The position numbers were made by a program, and so were the translations under genes. The notes under the pieces were generated by a model that was given only the letters and a program-made list of their open reading frames with translations, had not been told where the DNA came from and did no database searches. DNA of 8,197 bases from an uncultured Gemmobacter sp. (GTDB lineage: Bacteria > Pseudomonadota > Alphaproteobacteria > Rhodobacterales > Rhodobacteraceae): contig CALKAA010000292.1 of assembly GCA_937983495.1 (NCBI GenBank), forward strand, positions 1 through 8,197. The letters are read 5' to 3'. Positions 1-5,980 of this stretch are shown piece after piece. Numbering within the stretch: position 1 is the stretch's first letter; each line of letters opens with the position of its first letter.

Positions 1-1078
1 GCATGGCGGCTGGCTTGCCCGGCCCGAGCAGGCAAAAGCTGCCGGCATTGTTGGACAGCGTCGTGACCGTGCCCACCTCCGGGTCGGAAAGATGCGCCAG
101 CATCCGCGACAGACTGCCCGCGGGCAGCCAGATGTCGGAGTTCAGCAGCAAGACCGGCCCGCGCCCCACCTGCCGCAAGCCGGTATTCACCGCGCCGGTG
201 AAACCAAGCCCGCCGGATGTGCGCAGGACCATGACGCCGGGGGCACGTTGCGCAATGGCCAGAGCCTCGGCGGTGCGGGCCTCGGTCGAACCATCATCCA
301 CCAGAAGGAGCCGCGCGCCCGGCAGGTTTGCCAGATCGGCCTGGGTGCTGCGCAGCGCCTGATCCAGCGCGGCACCACCATCGCGCAGCGGCATGATGAC
401 CCAGAGCGGCGCGGCCTCTGCCCTTGGGTTCTGGATGGCGGCGGGGGCGGGCAGCGCGGCCACGCTGAGCGGTTGTGCTGCATCGCCCTGTGACAGCACG
501 AGCGAGCGCGGTTGATTGGCGGCGCGGCAGATCACCAGATCCAACGCCAGCGTATCTCCCTTGCGGCTGCGCCCCAGCGTTGACAGGTGATCCTGCGGCT
601 GCTTGCCCTCCAGCGTGATCGCGGCACGGGCCGATTGCAGCAGGGTCAGGCGCTCGGTCGTGGGCAAGGGCAGGCGCAGCAGGCGCGGCAGTTGCGCCGG
701 GTCCAGTGCCTCAAGCGCATGGCGGCGCTGCCGGGGCGTGGCCAAGGGGCTTCCCAGAAGTTCCAGCGCGGCCGCGTGGCTGTCTGCGGCGGGAAGCCCT
801 CCTGCTACGGCCAGTTGACACAAGACGGCAAGCCCCTGCGGATGCGCCGGGTCCAGGGTGCAGGCATGTTGCGCATCGGCCCACGCTGCCTGAAAGCCTG
901 CGCTTTGCAATGCTGCCGTTTGCCCTTGGCTCAGATGCCACAACGCTATCGCACGTTCACGGAAACTGGCGGCAGAGGGGGTGGCGCTGCGGGCAAAGCC
1001 CGATTGCAAGGCCAGCAAACGATCCAGCGCGCGGGATTGTGGCGACGGGTGATCTGGCGGGCGTATCTGAGGGGTCAT
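1..1078 (-). CDS. Family 2 glycosyltransferase with helical N-terminal region (3' end cut by contig edge)
   Basis: The frame is open from an ATG at 1078 to the window edge, giving 359 residues without a stop, so the C-terminus is missing. From about residue 226 (WVIMPLRDGG) the protein has a GT-A fold signature: DDGS at 261-264, the acceptor-side GGLGFTGAVNTGL around 289-301, and NSD at 313-315 in the place of the metal-binding DxD. These are typical of family 2 glycosyltransferases, which move a sugar from a nucleotide-sugar to a glycan, lipid or protein acceptor in the cytoplasm. Residues about 38-110 are alanine- and leucine-rich helices with a TPR-like rhythm (an LDPAHPQGLAVLCQLA segment), which in related enzymes can hold a partner or acceptor. 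An in-frame stop lies about 55 bp upstream of the ATG. I see no strong Shine-Dalgarno, so the exact start is moderately sure. The gene follows the RTX gene and its terminator. Donor and acceptor cannot be told from sequence. Confidence 0.85.
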   Translation of the reverse strand, partial: MTPQIRPPDHPSPQSRALDRLLALQSGFARSATPSAASFRERAIALWHLSQGQTAALQSAGFQAAWADAQHACTLDPAHPQGLAVLCQLAVAGGLPAADSHAAALELLGSPLATPRQRRHALEALDPAQLPRLLRLPLPTTERLTLLQSARAAITLEGKQPQDHLSTLGRSRKGDTLALDLVICRAANQPRSLVLSQGDAAQPLSVAALPAPAAIQNPRAEAAPLWVIMPLRDGGAALDQALRSTQADLANLPGARLLLVDDGSTEARTAEALAIAQRAPGVMVLRTSGGLGFTGAVNTGLRQVGRGPVLLLNSDIWLPAGSLSRMLAHLSDPEVGTVTTLSNNAGSFCLLGPGKPAAM

Positions 1079-1172
1079 GTCTTGCGGTGCCAGAGGGCCT
1101 GGGCCGGGCCGGATCACAGCCGATATGCCGCTTCACGGCTGGGCGCGGCATCTTGCCTGCCCGAAAGGAGCC

Positions 1173-1200
1173 AGCCGCCCGGCTTGAAAACCGGGCGGCT
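1173..1200 (-). terminator. Hairpin terminator after the RTX gene
   Basis: This is a perfect 10-bp GC-rich inverted repeat (AGCCGCCCGG / CCGGGCGGCT) with an 8-base loop, 15 bp past the stop codon of the RTX gene. On the minus strand the stem is followed by GGCTCCTTTCG, a poor U-tract, so termination may be partial and some read-through into the glycosyltransferase gene is possible. Confidence 0.7.
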
Positions 1201-1215
1201 GTGAAACGTGTTGGA

Positions 1216-1998
1216 TCAGAGATCCACGTCCTGATCGAGCAAGGAAACCTTCTCGACACCGCTGAGGGTGATGGAGCTGCCATCGGCACCGAAGGTGATG
1301 ATGGTCACGCCCGACGGATCGGTGGTGATCTCGACATCGTCGAAATTGGCGTTCAGGTTGACAAGGTCATCGCCGCCACCACCGTAGATGGTGTCGCCGG
1401 CACCGCCGGTGAACACGTCGTCGCCACCGTTGCCATAGAGCATGTCAGCGCCAGCGCCGCCGATGATGGTGTCATCGCCCACGCCACCATAGATGGTGTC
1501 GGCACCAGCACCGCCATAGAGCATGTCGTCGCCGCTTTCGCCTTTCAGAACGTCAGACCCTTTGCCGCCATAAAGCGCGTCGGCACCTTTGCCGCCGGAC
1601 AGCGTATCCATGCCTGCGCCGCCATAGAGGGTGTCTGCGCCCCCGTTGCCGAGCAGCATGTCAGCACCTTTGCCACCGCTGGCGAGGTCAGACCCGCCTT
1701 TCAGTTGCATATTGTCGCCGCCGACGCCGCCGGAGACGGTGTTGCCCTGCGAAGAGCCGATCACGGTCACGTCAGAAGAACCTGCCACGGTGATTTTCAG
1801 CGCGCCGGTTTCATCTTGCTGAATGACCACATCGGCTTCCGGGTCGGGCGTTTCGCCGGGGCCGACGATCGACACGGACAGGTCATCACCCAGCGATGCG
1901 ATGTCATTGCTCAGTTCACTCAGGATGGAACCGGACACACCCAGATCTTCGAGGCCGGAAACCACGTCTTCGTTGGAAGTATACTCGCTAATTGCCAT
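1216..1998 (-). CDS. Small RTX calcium-binding protein, probable type I secretion substrate
   Basis: A 260-residue acidic protein. Residues about 107-214 hold roughly a dozen glycine/aspartate nonapeptides of the GGxGxDxLx type (for example YGGAGADTI, IGGAGADML, YGNGGDDVF). In RTX proteins these fold into a parallel beta-roll that binds calcium outside the cell. A diverged repeat precedes them (SGGVGGDNM, 89-97). One unit (TGGAGDTI, 197-204) is one residue short. There is no Sec signal peptide. The C-terminal 45 residues (ITFGADGSSITLSGVEKVS and an acidic end, DQDVDL) resemble the uncleaved C-terminal signals of type I secretion substrates. Residues 1-88 match nothing I recognise and contain no enzymatic motif, so the protein looks structural or adhesive rather than a toxin or protease. 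The start is supported by GGGGGA seven bases upstream of the ATG. It is transcribed alone, between a long non-coding region and a hairpin terminator. Confidence 0.92.
   Translation of the reverse strand: MAISEYTSNEDVVSGLEDLGVSGSILSELSNDIASLGDDLSVSIVGPGETPDPEADVVIQQDETGALKITVAGSSDVTVIGSSQGNTVSGGVGGDNMQLKGGSDLASGGKGADMLLGNGGADTLYGGAGMDTLSGGKGADALYGGKGSDVLKGESGDDMLYGGAGADTIYGGVGDDTIIGGAGADMLYGNGGDDVFTGGAGDTIYGGGGDDLVNLNANFDDVEITTDPSGVTIITFGADGSSITLSGVEKVSLLDQDVDL
1357..1680 (-). repeat. 27-bp coding repeats of the RTX beta-roll
   Basis: About twelve diverged copies of a 27-bp unit encode the nonapeptides of the RTX gene (residues about 107-214). The repeated GG/GxD codons also create long open frames on the opposite strand, which are by-products of the repeat. 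Repeats of this kind can gain or lose units by slippage; the 8-residue unit at protein positions 197-204 is a small irregularity within the array. Confidence 0.85.
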
Positions 1999-2081
1999 TG
2001 GTTTGATCCCCCAAAAAAGGTTTCACAGAACGGATTGTGCTCTCAATGTGCCAGTGGACACCCAAGCCACAGCAGGGCAGC

Positions 2082-2096
2082 ACGCTGACTCAGCGT
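2082..2096. promoter_or_regulatory. 15-bp palindrome upstream of the RTX gene (candidate operator)
   Basis: ACGCTGA-C-TCAGCGT is a perfect inverted repeat with 7-bp arms and a one-base centre, about 84 bp upstream of the RTX start codon. A further half-site, GCTGAG at 2105-2110, lies just beyond it and can pair with CTCAGC at 2089-2094. The position suits a dimeric regulator, but the bound protein is unknown and a role as an mRNA leader hairpin is possible. Confidence 0.4.
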
Positions 2097-2143
2097 CGTC
2101 TTTAGCTGAGCAATGTCACAGGAACAAGAACAATGCTGGGGTG

Positions 2144-2163
2144 AGTGCCACGGAAGTGCCACG
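2144..2163. repeat. Direct repeat AGTGCCACG, 11-bp spacing
   Basis: Two exact copies of AGTGCCACG (2144-2152 and 2155-2163) start 11 bp apart, about one helical turn, so a protein reading both would contact the same face of the DNA. On the minus strand each copy contains TGGCAC, which resembles a sigma-54 -24 element, but no TTGC lies at the right distance, so a sigma-54 promoter is not supported. Confidence 0.45.
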
Positions 2164-2315
2164 ATTTTAGGCAGCATTTTCGCCTTTGCTGATGGGAAGG
2201 GCAGAATGTGCGAGCGTTCAGGGGCGCGCGTCATGGTTTCCGACCATGGAAGCGGCTTGTCACGCAAGGGTGATTCGTCTTTGAATTGTGTCGGGCGGTG
2301 CAGGCGGTATGCTCG

Positions 2316-2348
2316 GGCTTGTCGGTGGCTTGTCGGTGGCTTGTCGGT
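2316..2348. repeat. Three tandem copies of an 11-bp unit
   Basis: GGCTTGTCGGT occurs three times in succession without a mismatch (2316-2326, 2327-2337, 2338-2348). The copies lie between the end of the SRPBCC operon and the RTX gene, about 320 bp upstream of the RTX start. The exact match suggests recent slippage or maintained binding sites. No replication gene is near, so I do not call these iterons. Confidence 0.7.
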
Positions 2349-2411
2349 TTCGGCTGCTCGGCAGGCCCTCTTTTTGATCGGTGCCAGGCTTATTGCTGGG
2401 TGCAAGAAGGA

Positions 2412-3296
2412 TCATGCTGCGCCGACGAAGCCTGCCAGTTTGCCCAGCGTCTGCTGACCCAGGGCTTCGGCACCGAAGTCGCGGGCCGTCTGATATTCGG
2501 CCTCGGTGCTGAACACCATGCCCAGTGTCACGACAGTGCCGCCAGCGCAGTCTTCAAAGCTGGCCCAAGCATCGGCATGTTTCGGTCCATTCTCACCCCA
2601 ATGCAGGCTGTAGGAAAAACGGTCATGCGGCTGCATATCATGGTAGCGGTGGTGATTGGGAAACACCGTGCCATCGGGGCCGATCATGTCGAAAACCCAT
2701 TCCCCGCCAGGTTCCAGGGCGATGCGCTGCGTGCGGCAGGTGAAGCCCTCTGGCCCCCACCAAAGCGGCAGGGTTTCAGGGGTCATCCAGGCCTCCCAAA
2801 CCTGTGCGCGGGGGGCGGCGATGGTGCGGCGCAGCACCATGCAGCGCCGTGCGACGGCCTCCAGATTGGCAAGCCCCGCGTCGAACCCCATGCGATAGCC
2901 GGTTTCCATATCAGGCTGTCTCGCGGATAGCTGCACTGTGAGGCTGATATGGCTTTCATCTTTCAAGCCATTGGCACCAGACGAAAAGATGGCGGTGACC
3001 AGCGCGGAGGACAGGGTTTTCCCCGGTGCCGAAACGGTTTCGCAATTGACGCTGCGCGTGGGGGTCTCCAGTTCCAGCCATGTCGCCTCGCAGCGGATGT
3101 CAGGCTGACCCGCCACCTTGCACAGCGAGACCTCGCGCCCGCCGGGCAGGGGGTTGGCCTCCAGAAACTCCACCGTTACATCAGGCGTCGGCGCAGCCCA
3201 GAGAGCGCGGGCGGCGGGAGCGGTCCAGGCCTGCCATAGCGTTGCCAGCGGGGCCGCCACGCTGCGTTCAAACTGAAGGGTGGCGAAATGGCTCAT
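2412..3296 (-). CDS. Tandem two-domain SRPBCC/AHSA1-like protein
   Basis: A 294-residue protein made of two START/Bet v 1-like domains of the AHSA1 type. Residues about 151-294 are a canonical copy: RRTIAAPRAQVWEAWMTPE, LWWGPEGF, a GGEWVFDMIGPDG turn, and a C-terminal helix near QQTLGKLAGF. Residues about 5-148 are a diverged copy that keeps the APLATLWQAWTAP opening and the closing helix (MGFDAGLANLEAVA) but lacks the WWGP motif. Family members form a hydrophobic ligand cavity; most have no known ligand and no enzymatic activity should be assumed. I chose the ATG at 3296 because its A lies in an ATGA overlap with the preceding stop and a GGCGG element lies nine bases upstream. The ATG at 3305 would place that element directly against the start codon. 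It is the last gene of the ArsR operon. Single-domain relatives are about 140-165 residues, so this is a fusion or duplication. Confidence 0.88.
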   Translation of the reverse strand: MSHFATLQFERSVAAPLATLWQAWTAPAARALWAAPTPDVTVEFLEANPLPGGREVSLCKVAGQPDIRCEATWLELETPTRSVNCETVSAPGKTLSSALVTAIFSSGANGLKDESHISLTVQLSARQPDMETGYRMGFDAGLANLEAVARRCMVLRRTIAAPRAQVWEAWMTPETLPLWWGPEGFTCRTQRIALEPGGEWVFDMIGPDGTVFPNHHRYHDMQPHDRFSYSLHWGENGPKHADAWASFEDCAGGTVVTLGMVFSTEAEYQTARDFGAEALGQQTLGKLAGFVGAA

Positions 3297-3784
3297 GCGT
3301 GCCATCCGCCTGCCAGCAGGCGCTGCGCATAGGCCTCCAACTGGGTGACGACGGTGCCCCAGCCGTCATAAAATCCCATCTGCTCGTGGTTTTGCCGGCT
3401 TTCAGGGCTGCGGTGGCGCGCGATGGCGGTATAGCTGGTGCCCCCGTCCGGCGTATCCGACAGCAGCAGAAGTGCTGTCATGAAAGGGTCGGGTGCGGGT
3501 TTCCAGCCCTCGGTGTAAGTGTCGGTGAACACCAGGCGTTCGCCCGGCACCACCTCCAGATAGACGCCCTTGTTCTCCATGATGTGACCATCCACGTCGA
3601 AAGTGGTGTTGAACCGCCCGCCGATGCGCAGGTCGATGTCAACCGCCGTCACCTTGTGGGGTGCCGGGATGAAGAAGTGCGGGATATGGGCCGGGGTCGT
3701 CCAGCATTCCCAGATCAGCGCGCGGGGTGCGGCCAGGGTGCGGGTGAAGCTGAGGTCGGTTTCGGGGTCGAGATCGGGGATCAT
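3293..3784 (-). CDS. SRPBCC/AHSA1-domain protein
   Basis: A 163-residue single-domain member of the AHSA1-like SRPBCC superfamily. It has the usual elements in order: FTRTLAAPRALIWECWTTPAH at about 13-33, a GGRFNTTF turn at 55-62, KGVYLEVVPGERLVFTDTY at 72-90, and the long closing helix HEQMGFYDGWGTVVTQLEAY at 133-152. Such proteins are cytosolic, bind hydrophobic ligands in a helix-grip cavity, and are often encoded next to an ArsR-type repressor as here; the ligand is not known. The start at 3784 is well fixed: AAGGAG lies nine bases upstream and the ATG overlaps the TGA of the ArsR gene (ATGA). Its own TGA overlaps the start of the tandem SRPBCC gene in the same way. An extended frame upstream to 3910 exists, but it lies inside the ArsR gene and is not needed. 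Translational coupling of all three genes is likely. Confidence 0.93.
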   Translation of the reverse strand: MIPDLDPETDLSFTRTLAAPRALIWECWTTPAHIPHFFIPAPHKVTAVDIDLRIGGRFNTTFDVDGHIMENKGVYLEVVPGERLVFTDTYTEGWKPAPDPFMTALLLLSDTPDGGTSYTAIARHRSPESRQNHEQMGFYDGWGTVVTQLEAYAQRLLAGGWHA

Positions 3785-4122
3785 TGTTCGCGCTCCTTCA
3801 TCAATCGCATCACATAGGCATCCAGCCGGTCGAGCCGCCCCTCCCACAGCGATTGCTGCTCCTCCAGCCAGCTGCGGATCGGGGCGAGCGCCTCCGGCAC
3901 CATGGCGCAAGAGCGCACGCGGCCATCCTTGCTGGTGGTGATCAGCCCCGCCGCTTCCAACACCGAAAGGTGGCGCAGCACGGTGGGCAGGCGCAGGCCG
4001 GTGGGGTGGGCAAGTTCGGACACAGCAGCCGGACCGCGCGCCAGACGTGCCAGCATGGCCCGGCGTGTGGGGTCGGACAGGGCCTGAAACAAGAGCGAGA
4101 GGTCGGGGTCATGCTGAGCCAT
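3781..4122 (-). CDS. ArsR-family transcriptional regulator of the SRPBCC operon
   Basis: A 113-residue winged helix-turn-helix protein. FQALSDPTRRAMLARLARG (12-30) is the hallmark opening of the ArsR/SmtB fold, VSELAHPTGLRLPTVLRHLS (34-53) holds the two helices of the DNA-binding motif, and AGLITTSKDGRVRS (58-71) is the wing. The only cysteine is C72, so the metal-binding cysteine pair of metal sensors (CxC) is missing; it belongs to the non-metal ArsR group often paired with AHSA1 proteins. The start is unambiguous: the only start codon after an in-frame TGA 15 bp upstream is the ATG at 4122. No Shine-Dalgarno fits between them, which points to a leaderless or very short leader. The start codon lies inside an inverted repeat (4115-4130), suggesting autorepression. 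The stop overlaps the next gene (ATGA). Confidence 0.93.
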   Translation of the reverse strand: MAQHDPDLSLLFQALSDPTRRAMLARLARGPAAVSELAHPTGLRLPTVLRHLSVLEAAGLITTSKDGRVRSCAMVPEALAPIRSWLEEQQSLWEGRLDRLDAYVMRLMKEREQ

Positions 4123-4130
4123 TTGGCTAA
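4115..4130 (-). promoter_or_regulatory. Candidate ArsR operator over the start codon
   Basis: On the minus strand TTAGCCA-AA-TGGCTCA is an inverted repeat with 7-bp arms and one mismatch; its centre includes the start codon of the ArsR gene. A further half-site, TTAGCC at 4175-4180, starts 50 bp upstream, close to five helical turns. ArsR repressors typically bind such imperfect palindromes in their own promoters. No experimental support is available from sequence. Confidence 0.5.
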
Positions 4131-4190
4131 GTTTTCAGGTTTGGCCGAGTCGGGCAACAAAAACTTTGATGATCGGCTAACTGTTGAGGC

Positions 4191-4221
4191 AAAAAGAAGG
4201 CCGCCCCCGAAAGGGCGGCCT
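4191..4221 (-). terminator. Rho-independent terminator of the BCCT gene
   Basis: On the minus strand a perfect 9-bp stem (AGGCCGCCC / GGGCGGCCT, six-base loop) is followed by TCTTTTTG, a good U-tract. It lies 27 bp past the BCCT stop codon and separates this gene from the ArsR operon. The upstream arm is partly duplicated: CTCAGGCCGC occurs twice, 13 bp apart. Confidence 0.88.
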
Positions 4222-4247
4222 GAGAGAGCGGCCTGAGAGGGCATGGC

Positions 4248-5885
4248 TCATTCTGCCGGGGGGCCAGCCTTGGCGCGCAGGCCATCGCGGACCAGGGCCT
4301 TGATCAATGCCACACCCATCAGGGCCAGGACAACGCTGAAAGGCAGGGCCCCGATGATCATGGCAGTCTGGATGGCAGAGAGCCCGCCCGCCAACAGCAG
4401 CACCGAAATCACCAGCGTCAGTGCCGCGCCCCAGACCAGAATATGCACCTTGCCTTTGGGCGTTTCATCGCCGGCGGCGTTGATGGTGTTGATGATCAGG
4501 ATGGCGCTGTCGGCCGAAGTGACCAGATAGGTCAGCAGCAAGACCACCAGCAGCGCGGACATCAGCACCGCCATCACGGGCGACAGCAACTGGTTCACCG
4601 TGGCAAACAACTGACCGGAGAGACCGGCATCAAGGATGGCGCGATTGGCGCCGCCGTTCAGCTCCAGGTCCATGGCGGTGCCCCCCGCCATGGCGAACCA
4701 GATGAAGCACATGACGGACGGCACGATCATGGCCCCCAGCACATATTCGCGCAGGCTGCGTCCGCGCGAGATGCGGGCGAGGAACAGGCCCACGAAGGGG
4801 GCAAAGGCGATCCACCAGGCCCAGTAGAAGATGGTCCATCCGCCCTGCCATGCGGCCAGCGCGTCACCGGTCTCGGTGCCATCGGGGTGCCAGACGGTGA
4901 ACATCATGGCGGGAAGCGCCATCAGGTAATCGCCGATCCCGACAAACAGCGCCTTGAGCGCAAAGGCGGTGGAGCCGAAGATCAGCAGGAAGGCGAGGAA
5001 GAAGAAGGTCAGGCCCATGTTCAGGTTGGACAGCCACTTGATCCCCTTGCCGACACCGGACAGCGCCGACAGCGTGGAGAGGCCCATGATGATGACCAAG
5101 GCACCGATCATGGCGACATTGCTGGGGGTGGTGCCATCGGCCTGCATCACCCAGCCTGCGCCGGTGATGTTATAAAAACCGCTGGCGAATTGCGACACAC
5201 CAAAGCCGATGGTGACGGCCACGCCCAGCACGGTGGCGATGACTGCCACGATATCCACAGCATGGCCCAAGGGTCCCGACAGGCTGCGCCCGAACAGCGG
5301 CGTGAGACCCGAGCGGATGGTGAGCGGCAGGCCGCGGCGATAGCTGAAAAAGGCCAGAGCCAGCCCGGTCAGCGCATAGCAGCCCCAGGCTGACAGCCCC
5401 CAATGCATGAAGGACCATTTGAAGGCCGACCGCACCACCTCGGCGCTTTCGGCGGTGACCTGGCCGGTGATCACCTCGGGGTTGGTCGAGAAGTGATAGA
5501 TCGGCTCACCGGTCGAATAGGTGAGCATGCCGATGCCGATTCCCGCCCCGAACATCATGGAGAACCATGAGAAGGTCGAGAAGTCCGGGGTTTCGCCGTC
5601 AAGCCCCAGGCGGATGCGGCCCGTGGCAGGCCAGATCGCCAGCGCAAGGCAGGTGATCAGATAAAAGGCCATCACATAGATATACCAGGTGCCGAAAGAC
5701 CCCAGCAGGAACCCATTCAGCGCCGAAAGCGCAGCGCCCGCGCTTTCGGGAAAGGCCGCAGCCCAGATGATCAGCATGCCCACCAGCAGTTTGGAGCCGA
5801 CGGTGACAATGGTGTTGAAACCTTCGTAAAACCCGCTGCTGGCCGTGGTAATTGGTAGGTCTTTCAGTGGCGGTTTAATCGTCAT
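4248..5885 (-). CDS. BCCT-family transporter (betaine/choline/carnitine type)
   Basis: A 545-residue inner-membrane protein with about 12 hydrophobic segments, of normal length for the BCCT family, which imports quaternary ammonium compounds or related osmolytes. The family signature is at about 350-382 (FYWAWWIAFAPFVG followed by LARISRGRSLREY). The aromatic box that holds the trimethylammonium group appears complete: HWGLSAWGCY gives W162, W167 and Y170, and WAWW gives W358. The glycine stretch GAGIGIGM (113-120) and VTSADS (455-460) match the substrate and second-sodium regions of the sodium-coupled member BetP, so sodium symport is likely. A Phe (361) replaces the third Trp of the usual WWISW segment. 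The C-terminal tail is only about 15 residues, without the long charged osmosensing tail of BetP, so direct osmotic activation is doubtful. GGGAGG lies six bases before the ATG. No betaine or choline enzyme gene is adjacent, so the substrate is open. Confidence 0.95.
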   Translation of the reverse strand: MTIKPPLKDLPITTASSGFYEGFNTIVTVGSKLLVGMLIIWAAAFPESAGAALSALNGFLLGSFGTWYIYVMAFYLITCLALAIWPATGRIRLGLDGETPDFSTFSWFSMMFGAGIGIGMLTYSTGEPIYHFSTNPEVITGQVTAESAEVVRSAFKWSFMHWGLSAWGCYALTGLALAFFSYRRGLPLTIRSGLTPLFGRSLSGPLGHAVDIVAVIATVLGVAVTIGFGVSQFASGFYNITGAGWVMQADGTTPSNVAMIGALVIIMGLSTLSALSGVGKGIKWLSNLNMGLTFFFLAFLLIFGSTAFALKALFVGIGDYLMALPAMMFTVWHPDGTETGDALAAWQGGWTIFYWAWWIAFAPFVGLFLARISRGRSLREYVLGAMIVPSVMCFIWFAMAGGTAMDLELNGGANRAILDAGLSGQLFATVNQLLSPVMAVLMSALLVVLLLTYLVTSADSAILIINTINAAGDETPKGKVHILVWGAALTLVISVLLLAGGLSAIQTAMIIGALPFSVVLALMGVALIKALVRDGLRAKAGPPAE

Positions 5886-5899
5886 GGAACCCTCCCTTC
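5886..5899 (-). promoter_or_regulatory. Strong ribosome binding site of the BCCT gene
   Basis: On the minus strand AAGGGAGGG precedes the ATG at 5885 by five bases, an excellent Shine-Dalgarno that fixes the start of the transporter. Confidence 0.8.
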
Positions 5900-5980
5900 G
5901 GTTGTGCCGGGCTGCCTGTCTGGGGTGGCCCGGTCGCGCGGGAGCATGGGGGATTCACGAAAATGTCATACTGCTGGAGC

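Larger units (their letters stand above)
1999..2411. other. 413-bp non-coding region upstream of the RTX gene
   Basis: No convincing gene lies here. Open frames on both strands are short, have skewed composition (Cys-, Pro- or Arg-rich) and show no recognisable family. The stretch contains several short repeats described separately: a 15-bp palindrome at 2082-2096, a direct repeat at 2144-2163, an inverted repeat CATGGT/ACCATG at 2232-2248, and an 11-bp triplicate at 2316-2348. The part nearest 1998 must contain the promoter of the RTX gene, but I could not assign -35 and -10 boxes with confidence. The clustering of repeats fits a regulated promoter region. Confidence 0.6.

Noticed and set aside
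706..2088. A 460-residue plus-strand open frame across the RTX gene
   Set aside because: It is antisense to the RTX repeats and the glycosyltransferase. Its Val/Ala/Thr-rich periodic sequence is the mirror of the 27-bp GG-rich repeat, and it has no family match that I recognise.
2126..2165. Possible sigma-54 promoter from TGGCAC on the minus strand
   Set aside because: TGGCAC occurs twice, but neither is followed by TTGC at the required -12 spacing.
2350..2376. Plus-strand hairpin with CTCTTTTTG tail, possible terminator of a small RNA
   Set aside because: The stem is short (CTGC/GCAG with a bulge beyond) and no plus-strand gene or promoter could be identified upstream, so it is too weak to call.
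2043..2405. A 120-residue minus-strand open frame in the non-coding region
   Set aside because: It lacks a recognisable domain, has irregular composition, and ends in the region where the RTX promoter is expected. No strong ribosome binding site supports it.
3293..3910. A longer N-terminus for the first SRPBCC protein, starting at 3910
   Set aside because: The extension lies inside the ArsR gene in another frame, is Ala/Gly/Pro-rich, and the start at 3784 has a good ribosome binding site and the ATGA overlap.
4443..5393. A 316-residue plus-strand open frame inside the BCCT gene
   Set aside because: It is the antisense of a clear transporter gene, and its Gly/Gln/His/Asp-rich low-complexity composition is typical of a GC-rich shadow frame.
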